Shown here in pieces: positions 45,838 through 54,445 of a stretch of 64,000 bases of DNA. Under the pieces are notes generated by a model that made no database searches, was not told the DNA's origin, and saw only the letters and a program-made list of their open reading frames with translations. This stretch comes from Micromonospora echinospora (GTDB lineage Bacteria; Actinomycetota; Actinomycetes; Mycobacteriales; Micromonosporaceae), in contig NZ_JACHJC010000001.1 in the NCBI RefSeq assembly GCF_014203425.1, positions 4,738,001 through 4,802,000 on the forward strand. The letters are read 5' to 3'. Position 1 is the first letter of the stretch. Every line of letters begins with the position of its first letter. Position numbers and translations under genes: made by a program.

Positions 45838-47870
45838 GTCGTCTCGTCTCCCGTCAGTGGGCCGGCGGGCACCGGGATCAACGTCCCGGCGGCCCAGTGG
45901 GTCAGTTGGTCGGCGAAGTGCGGGTCCCCGGGGCGCCCGGACGCGCCGAACGGGACGACCCAGCGGCTGGCCGCCCGGTCGGTCAGGTCCCACACGTAGC
46001 GGGCCACCGGGCCGCGCCAGCAGGCGTCGGAGACGCCCGGCACGCTGGAGGTCGCCAGCACGCAGTCGGTGTCGCCGGACAGCGCCACCCGCTCCCGCAT
46101 CGCGGTCACCGCGTCGGTGACCGCCGGGTCGACGCCCAGGTGCACCGGGTGCAGCAGGTGCCGGCTGCCCCACGCGCCGGGCGCCGGACCGGCGGCCACC
46201 TCGGCCAGCGCCTCGGCCGCCGGTTCCGCGAGGTCGAACCCGGCCGCGAGGTGGTCCAGCGCCAGGCCGATCCGGGCCGCCGGGTCGGTCCAGGGGGCGA
46301 ACAGCTCGTCGAATCCGCACGGCTCGTCCAGGGCACGCAACAGCGGGTGTACGCGCAGCCGCCGCGCCAACGCCGCCCGCCAGGCCGCGTACGCGCCGGC
46401 CTCGGCCGATCCGGCCGCCATCGCGCGGTCCCATTGGCGCAGCCGCCGCAGCAGCGCGCGGGCGGGTTCGTCGAGCCGGCCCGGGTCGAGGCGGTCGAGC
46501 AGCCGGTACAGCGGTCCGGCCGGGAGCCGGTCGTCGGTGTGCACTGCGGACGCCTCGGCGCCCTCGGCGAGCAGCGCGCGGATCCGGCGCGCCCGGTGCG
46601 GCGGGGCGAAGTCGTCGCCGTGCGCGGCCACGTCGTCGCGGCGGTCGTTGGCGCACACCGCCACGCCGTCGACCGGCTCGTCCACCGGCGGCAGGTAGTC
46701 GCCCCGCCACCGGTAGGCCGGCTCCCAGGCCGGCACCGGCTCCCGGCGGCACCGCTCGTCGCGTACCGGGACCAGGCCGGCGACCAGCCGGCGGACGCCG
46801 CCCTCGGTGTCGGCGACGAGCACGCTGTTGACCGGCTCGACCCAGTGGCGCAGCGCGTCGGCGACGTCCCCGGCACGACGGGCACGCAGCAGCGGCAGCA
46901 GCGCCTCGAAGCCGAGCCGGGCCTCCACCCGGCTCGGGGCGCGAAGCGCGATCGCCTCGCCGGTGACCCGGTCGTGGTCGATCACCGGGCCGCGCGGCGT
47001 CTCGATCACCTCGACCGTCTCCGGGTCGCCGCCGCGAACCTCGATCTCCTCGACGTGGCGCGAGACCGGGGTCCAGCCGTCGACGTCGCGCGCCAGCACC
47101 CGGTCGCCGTCGCGGCGCAGCCGCTCGCGGTAGAGGTCCTGGTAGTCGGCCATCGCGTTGGTGACGGCCCAGGCGACACGCCCGGTGTGGCCGAAGTGCG
47201 GCAGGCCCGGCACGCCGGGGAAGGCGAGACCGACCACGTCGAACTCCGGGCAGGCCAGCCGGACCTGCTGGTAGACGCCGGGCAGTTCGAGCAGCCGGTG
47301 CGGGTCCCCGGCGATCAGCGGGCCGCGCCCGGTGGCCGGGTCGGCGGGCAGCGCCCAGGCGTTGCTGCCCGCCGACGACGGTCCCTCCACGGCGAACAGT
47401 CCGGCCGCTTCGGGGCCGAGCGTGCGGGCCACGTGCGCGCGCCAGAGCTTGTTCGGGAAGGTGGAGAAGAGCACGTGCTGGACGAGGAAGACGCCGAGCG
47501 GCGACCAGGGGCGCCAGGGTTCGGGCGCGCTGCCGGTGGCGGCGAACTCGGGCGCGGCGGCGGCGCCCTCGGCGAGTCCGGAGTTGACCCCGTCGACGTA
47601 CGCCTCGACCCATCGCCGGGTGTCCGGGTCCAGCCGCTCGTAGCAGCGCCGGGCGGTGTCGTCGAGCCGTACGCGGCGGGCGAACCGGTCCCATGCCAGC
47701 TCGGACGGGCCGACGTGGGCGGCCAGGCGGCCCTCGGCGCGCCATCGTTCGACGCTGATCTGCCACGCCCGGTCCGTCGCGGCGACCCGGCCCTGCAGGC
47801 GGGCCAGCGCGTCGGCGTCGCCGGCCCACAGCTGCGGCACGCCCCACCTGTCGCGATCGACGCGCGTCAC
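45834..47870 (-). CDS. Penicillin-acylase-family Ntn hydrolase of the siderophore locus (DesG-like)
   Basis: A 678-residue member of the penicillin acylase family. The N-terminal part starts directly with VDRDRWGVPQLWAGD. The probable autoprocessing site and nucleophile Ser are in SSAGSNAWALPADPATGRGPLIAGDPH, at about residue 168. Unlike secreted penicillin acylases it has no signal peptide, so it should act in the cytosol. First gene of the leftward operon, 52 bp after an iron box, therefore expected to be induced by iron limitation. Likely role: removing or exchanging acyl groups on siderophore precursors, by analogy with desG; the substrate is inferred. Confidence 0.87.
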   Translation of the reverse strand: MTRVDRDRWGVPQLWAGDADALARLQGRVAATDRAWQISVERWRAEGRLAAHVGPSELAWDRFARRVRLDDTARRCYERLDPDTRRWVEAYVDGVNSGLAEGAAAAPEFAATGSAPEPWRPWSPLGVFLVQHVLFSTFPNKLWRAHVARTLGPEAAGLFAVEGPSSAGSNAWALPADPATGRGPLIAGDPHRLLELPGVYQQVRLACPEFDVVGLAFPGVPGLPHFGHTGRVAWAVTNAMADYQDLYRERLRRDGDRVLARDVDGWTPVSRHVEEIEVRGGDPETVEVIETPRGPVIDHDRVTGEAIALRAPSRVEARLGFEALLPLLRARRAGDVADALRHWVEPVNSVLVADTEGGVRRLVAGLVPVRDERCRREPVPAWEPAYRWRGDYLPPVDEPVDGVAVCANDRRDDVAAHGDDFAPPHRARRIRALLAEGAEASAVHTDDRLPAGPLYRLLDRLDPGRLDEPARALLRRLRQWDRAMAAGSAEAGAYAAWRAALARRLRVHPLLRALDEPCGFDELFAPWTDPAARIGLALDHLAAGFDLAEPAAEALAEVAAGPAPGAWGSRHLLHPVHLGVDPAVTDAVTAMRERVALSGDTDCVLATSSVPGVSDACWRGPVARYVWDLTDRAASRWVVPFGASGRPGDPHFADQLTHWAAGTLIPVPAGPLTGDETT

Positions 47871-47921
47871 CGTCTTGCCCCGCCCTGGCGCCTCGGGCGG
47901 CGGTTCCGTTCCACAGTCAAC

Positions 47922-47940
47922 TTAGGATAACCTCCCCTAA
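47922..47940 (-). promoter_or_regulatory. Iron box upstream of the acylase operon
   Basis: TTAGGATAACCTCCCCTAA matches the IdeR/DmdR consensus TTAGGTTAGGCTAACCTAA at 14 of 19 positions, with both outer TTAGG/CCTAA arms perfect. Placed 52 bp before the acylase start. Confidence 0.75.
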
Positions 47941-48023
47941 CCGACGGCGACCTTACCGCGACTGGCGGGATGCGCCAACCGGCGGTACATCCGGGACAAA
48001 GCATCCCGAGTCGCGCTTGCTAG

Positions 48024-48042
48024 TTAGGCCAGCCTAACCTAA
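48024..48042 (+). promoter_or_regulatory. Iron box upstream of desA
   Basis: TTAGGCCAGCCTAACCTAA, 16 of 19 positions identical to the IdeR/DmdR consensus. Lies 57 bp before the desA ATG. With the other box it makes the 228-bp divergent region a two-operator iron-controlled promoter. Confidence 0.88.
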
Positions 48043-48098
48043 CCTGATCGCCGCGGCTCTGGCCGCACGCCCTGTCCGTACGACCGCTGGGAAGTCGC

Positions 48099-49655
48099 AT
48101 GAGTTCGATCGGGAGCCCGACCGGCGCCGCGCCCACCGACACCGGCCGCGCCGCCGCCACGGCCCGCGGCCACCTGTTCAACGCCGGCTCGCTCGGGCGG
48201 TACCGGGACGTGCTGGCGCGCGGCGTCGACCGGGTCGCCCGGCGGGTGGGTGAGGTGGACACGCCGTTCACCGGCGTCACGCCCGACGAGCTGGCGCCGC
48301 TCATCGGCGGCATCGACCTCGACCGGCCGCTGGGCGACACCGACGCCGCTCTGGACGAGCTGCACGACGTGTGGCTTCGCGACGCGGTCTGGTTCCACCA
48401 CCCGCGCTACCTCGCCCACCTCAACTGCCCGGTGGTCATCCCGGCGCTGCTCGGCGAGGCGGTGCTCAGCGCGGTGAACTCCTCACTGGACACCTGGGAC
48501 CAGAGCGCGGGGGCCACGCTGATGGAGCGGCGGCTGATCGAGTGGACGGCCGGGCGGATCGGGCTGGGTCCGACCGCCGACGGCGTGTTCACCAGCGGCG
48601 GCACCCAGTCGAACCTCCAGGCCATGCTGCTCGCCCGGGAGGAGGCGTACCGCCGGGCGGTGGGCGGCGCGGCCACCCGGCCCGACCGGCCTCAGGTGCT
48701 GTCCCGGCTGCGCGTCATCACCTCCGCGGCCGGGCACTTCAGCGTGCAGAAGGCCGCCAAGCTGCTCGGCCTGGCCGCCGACGCGGTGCTCACCGTGCCC
48801 ACCGACGCGAGCCGCCGGATGCGCGCCGACGAGCTGGCCCGCACGATCGACCGCTGCCACCGCGACGGCGAGGTGGTGATGGCAGTGGTCGCCACCGCCG
48901 GCACCACCGACTTCGGCAGCATCGACCCGCTGCCGGAGATCGCCGACATCTGCGCCGACGCGGGCGTCTGGATGCACGTCGACGCCGCGTACGGCTGCGG
49001 GCTGCTCGTCTCCCCCACCCGCCGGCACCTGCTCGACGGCATCGAGCGGGCCACCTCGGTGACAGTCGACTACCACAAGTCGTTCTTCCAGCCGGTCAGC
49101 TCCAGCGCGCTGCTGGTACGCGACGGCCGGTCACTGCGCCACGCCACCTGGCACGCCGACTACCTCAACCCGGCCCGCGCGGTCGAGCAGGGCATCCCGA
49201 ACCAGGTCGACAAGAGCATCCAGACGACCCGCCGGTTCGACGCCTGCAAGCTCTGGCTGACCCTGCGGATCATGGGGCCGGACGCCGTCGGCGAGCTGTT
49301 CGACCAGGTCGTCGACCTCGCCGCGCAGGCGTGGCGGCGCCTCGACGCCGATCCCCGGTTCGAGGTGGCCGCACAGTCGCAGCTGAGCACAGTGGTCTTC
49401 CGCTACCGGCCACCCGGGCTCGCCCCCGACCTGGCCGACGAGGCCAACCTGCACGCCCGCGACGCGCTGGCCGCCTCCGGCGCCGCCCTGGTCGCCGGCA
49501 CCAAGGTCGACGGCGCGCACCACCTGAAACTCACACTGCTCAATCCCGAGACCACGGTGGACGACGTCGCCCACGTGCTGGACCTCATCGCCGACCACGC
49601 CGCCTGGTACGCCCGGACCGCGACCGCCGCCGAGCTGTCCTGCCCGGTCGGCTGA
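48099..49655 (+). CDS. desA: Lysine decarboxylase of desferrioxamine synthesis
   Basis: A 518-residue PLP-dependent group II decarboxylase that makes cadaverine from lysine. Motifs: [33 protein letters not shown] and [21 protein letters not shown], where the Lys forms the PLP Schiff base. Length and sequence agree with DesA. It is the first gene of a four-gene operon with lysine N6-hydroxylase, acyltransferase and NIS synthetase genes, behind an iron box. Start at 48,099 with GGGAAG upstream. Product feeds desferrioxamine-type trishydroxamate siderophores. Confidence 0.95.
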   Translation: MSSIGSPTGAAPTDTGRAAATARGHLFNAGSLGRYRDVLARGVDRVARRVGEVDTPFTGVTPDELAPLIGGIDLDRPLGDTDAALDELHDVWLRDAVWFHHPRYLAHLNCPVVIPALLGEAVLSAVNSSLDTWDQSAGATLMERRLIEWTAGRIGLGPTADGVFTSGGTQSNLQAMLLAREEAYRRAVGGAATRPDRPQVLSRLRVITSAAGHFSVQKAAKLLGLAADAVLTVPTDASRRMRADELARTIDRCHRDGEVVMAVVATAGTTDFGSIDPLPEIADICADAGVWMHVDAAYGCGLLVSPTRRHLLDGIERATSVTVDYHKSFFQPVSSSALLVRDGRSLRHATWHADYLNPARAVEQGIPNQVDKSIQTTRRFDACKLWLTLRIMGPDAVGELFDQVVDLAAQAWRRLDADPRFEVAAQSQLSTVVFRYRPPGLAPDLADEANLHARDALAASGAALVAGTKVDGAHHLKLTLLNPETTVDDVAHVLDLIADHAAWYARTATAAELSCPVG

Positions 49656-49681
49656 CCCCCGTCGAGGAGAACGAGAACCCC

Positions 49682-50968
49682 ATGTCGACCCACGACTTCA
49701 TCGCCGTCGGGCTGGGCCCCTACAACCTCGGCCTGGCCTGCCTCACCGCACCGATCGACGACCTCGACGGGCTGTTCCTGGAGGCCCGCGACAGCTTCGA
49801 CTGGCATCCCGGCATGCTGCTGGAATCCACCCGGCTCCAGACGCCGTTCATCGCCGACCTCGTGACGCTCGCGGACCCCACCTCGCCGTACTCGTTCCTG
49901 AGCTACCTCAAGGAGACCGGCCGGCTCTACCCGTTCTACATCCGGGAGAGCTTCTTCCCGCTGCGCGCCGAGTACAACGACTACTGCCGCTGGGCCGCCG
50001 CCAAGCTGCCGAACCTGCGCTTCCGGCACGCCGTCACCGCCGTCGAGTACGACGAGACCGACGACCGCTACGTGGTGCGCGCCGACACGCCGGACGGGCC
50101 GGTCACCCACCGGGCCCGGCACCTCGTGCTCGGCACCGGCACCCCGCCTTACCTGCCGCCGGCCTGCGCCGGACTCGGCGGTGACCTGATCCACAACTCG
50201 CGTTACCTGGAGCACCGGGAGGCGCTGCGGGCCAAGGACAGCATCACGATCGTCGGCAGCGGTCAGAGCGCCGCCGAGATCTACCACGACCTGCTCGGCG
50301 ACATCGACACGTACGGCTACCAGCTCACCTGGGTGACCCGCTCGCCGCGGTTCTTCCCGCTGGAGTACACCAAGCTCACGCTGGAGATGACCTCGCCGGA
50401 CTACGTGGACTACTTCCACGCGCTGCCCGAGCCGACCCGCTACGCGCTGGACGCCGCGCAGAAGCCGCTGTTCAAGGGCATCAACGCCGACCTGATCAAC
50501 GACATCTACGACCTGCTGTACGCCAAGAGCCTGCACGGCCCGGCGCCGACCCGCCTGCTGACGAACACCGAGCTGGTCGAGGCGGCGTACGCCGACGGCC
50601 GCTACCGGCTCGGACTGCGCCACACCGAGCAGGACCGCGCGTTCACGCTGGAGACCGAAGGGCTGGTGCTGGCCACCGGCTACCACTACCGGGTGCCGGA
50701 GTTCCTCGCGCCGATACGCGACCGGCTGCGCTTCGACGCCCACAGCCGTTTCGACGTGGCCCGCAACTACAGCGTCGACCACACCGGCCGCCGGGTGTTC
50801 CTGCAGAACGGCGGCACGCACACGCACAGCATCACCTCGCCCGACCTGGGCATGGGCCCGTACCGCAACTCGTGGCTGATCCGGGAGATGACCGGCCGGG
50901 AGCACTACCCGGTGGAGAAGACCATCGCGTTCCAGGAGTTCGGCGCGCCGGCCGGAGTGCCGGCATGA
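49682..50968 (+). CDS. desB: Cadaverine/lysine N-hydroxylase
   Basis: A 428-residue flavin monooxygenase of the lysine/ornithine N-monooxygenase family. FAD motif [20 protein letters not shown] motif [18 protein letters not shown], and the C-terminal [13 protein letters not shown] motif are all intact. In the desferrioxamine pathway it hydroxylates the terminal amine of cadaverine using FAD, NADPH and O2. GAGGAGAACGAG ribosome site; ends in an ATGA overlap with desC. Confidence 0.95.
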   Translation: MSTHDFIAVGLGPYNLGLACLTAPIDDLDGLFLEARDSFDWHPGMLLESTRLQTPFIADLVTLADPTSPYSFLSYLKETGRLYPFYIRESFFPLRAEYNDYCRWAAAKLPNLRFRHAVTAVEYDETDDRYVVRADTPDGPVTHRARHLVLGTGTPPYLPPACAGLGGDLIHNSRYLEHREALRAKDSITIVGSGQSAAEIYHDLLGDIDTYGYQLTWVTRSPRFFPLEYTKLTLEMTSPDYVDYFHALPEPTRYALDAAQKPLFKGINADLINDIYDLLYAKSLHGPAPTRLLTNTELVEAAYADGRYRLGLRHTEQDRAFTLETEGLVLATGYHYRVPEFLAPIRDRLRFDAHSRFDVARNYSVDHTGRRVFLQNGGTHTHSITSPDLGMGPYRNSWLIREMTGREHYPVEKTIAFQEFGAPAGVPA

Positions 50969-51078
50969 GCGAGCGCACCGAGCGAAGCGAGGGCCGTGAG
51001 CGCATGCCCAGCCGGCCCAGCATGAGCGAGCGCACCGAGCGAAGCGAGGGCCGCGAGCGCATGCCCAGCGAGCCCCGC
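50965..51078 (+). repeat. 57-bp tandem direct repeat at the start of desC
   Basis: Two units, 50,965-51,021 and 51,022-51,078, each starting ATGAGCGAGCGCACCGAGCG and differing at a few bases near the end. Sequences of the GAGCGAAGCGAG type occur at many gene starts in Micromonosporaceae as far as I know, so this may be a dispersed element that has duplicated locally. Confidence 0.85.
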
Positions 51079-51663
51079 ATGACCGTGTTCACCCGCGTCG
51101 ACGACGCGCTGGGCGAGTTCACGCTGCGCCCGCTGGACCCGGACGCCGACGCGGCGCTGCTGCACCGCTGGGTCACCCATCCCAAGTCCGCGTTCTGGCT
51201 GATGCAGGACGCCGACGTGGCCGCAGTGGCCGCGGAGTACCGGCGCATCGCCGACCACCCGCACCACGACGCGTACCTGGGATCGTGGCGCGGCACTCCA
51301 GCGTTCCTGGCCGAACGGTACGACCCGGCGCACGTCGAGCTGGCCGGCCTGTACGACCCGGAGCCCGGCGACGTCGGCATGCACTTCCTCTGCGCGCCCG
51401 CCGACACGCCGGTGCACGGCTTCACCCGCGCCGTCATCACCACGGTGATGGCGTGGCTGTTCGCCGACCCCGCCACCCGCCGGGTGGTGGTCGAGCCGGA
51501 CGTGCGCAACACCGCCGTGCACGCGCTCAACGCCGCAGTCGGCTTCACAGTCGTCGGCCCGATCCGCAAGCCCGAGAAGGAGGCGCTGCTCAGCGTCTGC
51601 ACCCGGGACCAGTTCCGGGCCGCCACCGGCGCGCCCGCCACCGAGGAAGGGGCACCGGCGTGA
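50965..51663 (+). CDS. desC: Hydroxamate-forming acyltransferase with duplicated N-terminal extension
   Basis: A GNAT acyltransferase that acylates N-hydroxycadaverine with succinyl- or acetyl-CoA. The core begins at [21 protein letters not shown] and has [32 protein letters not shown] and [20 protein letters not shown]. From the ATG that overlaps desB, 38 residues precede the core, made of a 19-residue unit repeated twice ([16 protein letters not shown]...), coded by a 57-bp tandem repeat. Translation could start at 50,965 (coupled), 51,022 or 51,079. I give the coupled start, 232 residues. GTGA overlap with desD. Confidence 0.9.
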   Translation: MSERTERSEGRERMPSRPSMSERTERSEGRERMPSEPRMTVFTRVDDALGEFTLRPLDPDADAALLHRWVTHPKSAFWLMQDADVAAVAAEYRRIADHPHHDAYLGSWRGTPAFLAERYDPAHVELAGLYDPEPGDVGMHFLCAPADTPVHGFTRAVITTVMAWLFADPATRRVVVEPDVRNTAVHALNAAVGFTVVGPIRKPEKEALLSVCTRDQFRAATGAPATEEGAPA

Positions 51664-53444
51664 ACGCCAGCGCATCAGTGGACCACCTGACCCCCGAGGC
51701 GTGGGCGACCGCCAACCGGCTGCTGGTGCGCAAGGCGCTCGCCGAGTTCGCCCACGAACGCCTGATCACCCCTGAGCCCACCGGCCCCGGACAGTGGCTC
51801 GTCCGCAGCGACGACGGCGCCGTGGAGTACCGGTTCGCCGCGCAGCGGCTGGCGCTGGACCACTGGCAGATCGACGCGGACAGCATCGTGCGCCACCGCG
51901 ACGGCGCGGACCTGCCGCCCGACGCCGTGGATCTCTGCGTGGAGTTGCGCGGCGCGCTCGGCCTCACCGACGCGATCCTGCCGGTCTACCTGGAGGAGAT
52001 CACCTCCACGCTCGCCGGGACCGCGTACAAGCTCGCCAAGCCCGCGGTGAGCGCCGCCGAACTGGCCGCCGCCGACTTCCAGGCGATCGAGACCGGGATG
52101 ACCGAGGGGCATCCATGCTTCGTGGCGAACAACGGCCGCATCGGCTTCGGCGTGCACGAATACCACGCGTACGCCCCGGAGGCCGCCGCGCCGGTACGGC
52201 TGCTCTGGCTCGCCGCGCACCGCGACCACACCACGTTCACCTGCGCCGACGACCTGGACTACGACACGCTGGTGCGGGCCGAGCTGAGCGAGCAGACACT
52301 GGCCGGGTTCACCGCCATGCTCACCGGGCTGGGCCTGGACCCGGCCGACTACCTGCTCGTGCCGGTGCACCCGTGGCAGTGGTGGAACAAGCTCGCCGTC
52401 ACGTTCGCCGGTGAGGTGGCCGCGCGCCGGCTGGTATGCCTCGGCGAAGGCCCGGACGAGTACCTCGCGCAGCAGTCCATCCGCACCTTCTTCAACGTCA
52501 GCGACCCGGCCAAGCACTATGTGAAGACCGCGCTGTCGGTGCTGAACATGGGCTTCATGCGCGGCCTGTCCGCCGCGTACATGGAGGCGACGCCCGCGAT
52601 CAACGACTGGCTGGCCGGGCTGATCGAGAACGACCCGGTGCTCAAGCGCACCGGCCTGTCGATCATCCGGGAGCGGGCCGCGATCGGCTACCGGCACCGG
52701 CAGTACGAGGCGGCGACCGACAGGTACTCCCCGTACCGGAAGATGCTGGCGGCGCTCTGGCGGGAGAGCCCGGTCCCCGCCCTGGAGCCCGGGCGGCGGC
52801 TGGCCACCATGGCGTCGTTGCTGCACGTGGACCGGGACGGGCGGTCCCTCGCGGCCGCGCTGATCGACGAGTCCGGGCTGGCCCCCGTCGACTGGCTGCG
52901 CCGCTACCTGGACGCCTACCTGGTGCCGCTGCTGCACAGCCTGTACGCCTACGACCTGGCGTTCATGCCGCACGGCGAGAACGTCATCCTGGTGCTGCGC
53001 GGCGGCGTGGTCGAACGGGTCGTCTTCAAGGACATCGCCGAGGAGATCGTGGTGATGGACCCGGACGCGGACCTGCCGGAGCGGGTACGGCGGATCCGGG
53101 CCGCGATCCCGGAGGACGAGAAGATCCTGTCCATCTTCACCGACGTGTTCGACTGCTTCCTGCGGCACCTCAGCGCCGCCCTGCACACCCAGGGCGTGCT
53201 CGACCAGGACGAGTTCTGGCGTACGGTCGCCGCGTGCGCCACCGGCTACGCCGAGACCGTGCCGCACCTGGCCGACCGGATGCGCCGGCACGACCTGTTC
53301 GCGCCGGAGTTCACGCTGTCCTGCCTCAACCGGCTCCAGTTGCGCAACAACCAGCAGATGGTGGACCTGTCCGACCCGTCGGCCGCGTTGCAGTTCGCCG
53401 GCACCCTGGTCAACCCGCTCGCCTCGCACGCGCGGCGCGGATGA
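51660..53444 (+). CDS. desD: IucA/IucC-type desferrioxamine synthetase
   Basis: A 594-residue NRPS-independent siderophore synthetase that joins and cyclises three hydroxamate units with ATP. Family motifs: ITSTLAGTAYKLAKP, EGHPCFVANNGRIGFGVHEYHAYAPE, LLVPVHPWQWWN, SIRTFFNVSDPAKHYVKTALSVLNMGFMRGL, and MPHGENVILVLRGG with HGEN near the ATP site. The set DesABCD is complete, so desferrioxamine E/B-type products (nocardamine) are expected. GTG start overlapping desC. Followed by a strong hairpin. Confidence 0.95.
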   Translation: MNASASVDHLTPEAWATANRLLVRKALAEFAHERLITPEPTGPGQWLVRSDDGAVEYRFAAQRLALDHWQIDADSIVRHRDGADLPPDAVDLCVELRGALGLTDAILPVYLEEITSTLAGTAYKLAKPAVSAAELAAADFQAIETGMTEGHPCFVANNGRIGFGVHEYHAYAPEAAAPVRLLWLAAHRDHTTFTCADDLDYDTLVRAELSEQTLAGFTAMLTGLGLDPADYLLVPVHPWQWWNKLAVTFAGEVAARRLVCLGEGPDEYLAQQSIRTFFNVSDPAKHYVKTALSVLNMGFMRGLSAAYMEATPAINDWLAGLIENDPVLKRTGLSIIRERAAIGYRHRQYEAATDRYSPYRKMLAALWRESPVPALEPGRRLATMASLLHVDRDGRSLAAALIDESGLAPVDWLRRYLDAYLVPLLHSLYAYDLAFMPHGENVILVLRGGVVERVVFKDIAEEIVVMDPDADLPERVRRIRAAIPEDEKILSIFTDVFDCFLRHLSAALHTQGVLDQDEFWRTVAACATGYAETVPHLADRMRRHDLFAPEFTLSCLNRLQLRNNQQMVDLSDPSAALQFAGTLVNPLASHARRG

Positions 53445-53445
53445 C

Positions 53446-53480
53446 GAAGCGGGCCGGCGCGCCGTGCGCCGGCCCGCTTC
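53446..53480. terminator. Bidirectional terminator, desD / siderophore reductase
   Basis: Perfect 15-bp stem GAAGCGGGCCGGCGC with a 5-nt loop between convergent genes. Confidence 0.85.
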
Positions 53481-53497
53481 AACGGCGGTGGGGACGA

Positions 53498-54400
53498 TCA
53501 GTTCTCCGCGCGACCGGCCCGCCAGTAGCCCATGAACGCCACCGCGCGCCGGTCCATGCCCCGCTCGGTGACCAGGTGCCGGCGCAGCCCGCGGATCACC
53601 GCCGCCTCCCCGGCGAGCCAGGCGTAGACCGCCGCGCCGTCGGGCCGCTCCGGCACCTCCCAGAGGATGTCCCGGTCCACGTCCACCTCGGCCAGCGGCG
53701 CCGCGGCCGGCCCGGCCGGTACGGGCACCAGCCGGTCGGCGAGGCTCGTCACGGCCTGGGTGAGCCGGCTGCCGTGCGGGGCGCCGGCTCGGGCCAGCCA
53801 GGTCACAGTGACGCCGGCCGGGGCCCGGCAGGGCAGTTCGTCGCCGGCCTCCGGCACCTCCACGAGCGCGTGCCCGCGCGTGCCGGCGGGCAGCCGCTCC
53901 AGGATCGCGCAGATCGCCGGCGCGGCGGTCTCGTCGCCGGCGAGCAGCAGCGTCGCACCGGCCGGCGGTTGGAACTCGACCCCGCCGTGCGGGCCGTCCC
54001 ACCCGGCATCGGGGCCGACCACAGCGATCCGGTCGCCGAGGCGTGCCCGCCGCGCCCACCGGGTGGCCGGGCCGCCGTCGCCGTGCAGCGCCATGTCCAC
54101 GTCCACCTCGTACGCCTCCGGGCGGACCGCGCGGACCGTGTAGGTGCGGATCGGGCTGCGCAGCCCGTCCGGCAGCTCACGCCACCGCGGGAACCAGTCC
54201 GGCCCGTCGGGCAGCTCCCCGGACGCGCCGTCGACCGGCGGCAGGGCCAGCTTGATCCGCTGGTCGTACCCGTTGTCGGCGAACCGGTCCAGGTCCGGGC
54301 CGGTGAGCGTCACGCGCAGGAACGACGGGCCGAGGCGGCGCAGCGCGCGGACCTCGACGGCGAAGACGCGCCAGGGCGCGACGGCCAGGGTGCTGGTCAT
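53498..54400 (-). CDS. Siderophore-interacting FAD-dependent ferric reductase
   Basis: A 300-residue SIP-family reductase (ViuB/YqjH type, the role of DesF in Streptomyces). FAD-binding barrel with LRSPIRTYTVRAVRPE (RxYT(S/V)R motif) and VDMALHGDGGPATRWA, then the NAD(P)H domain with TLLLAGDETAAPAICAIL and a C-terminal AVYAWLAGEAAVIRGLRRHL and AFMGYWRAG. Cytosolic; releases iron from imported ferrisiderophore by reduction. Last gene of the leftward uptake operon, 45 bp after the permease gene. Confidence 0.92.
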   Translation of the reverse strand: MTSTLAVAPWRVFAVEVRALRRLGPSFLRVTLTGPDLDRFADNGYDQRIKLALPPVDGASGELPDGPDWFPRWRELPDGLRSPIRTYTVRAVRPEAYEVDVDMALHGDGGPATRWARRARLGDRIAVVGPDAGWDGPHGGVEFQPPAGATLLLAGDETAAPAICAILERLPAGTRGHALVEVPEAGDELPCRAPAGVTVTWLARAGAPHGSRLTQAVTSLADRLVPVPAGPAAAPLAEVDVDRDILWEVPERPDGAAVYAWLAGEAAVIRGLRRHLVTERGMDRRAVAFMGYWRAGRAEN

Positions 54401-54445
54401 GCGTTATTCCTCTCACGGCCGGCGGGCGGCGCGTCGGTGAACGGG

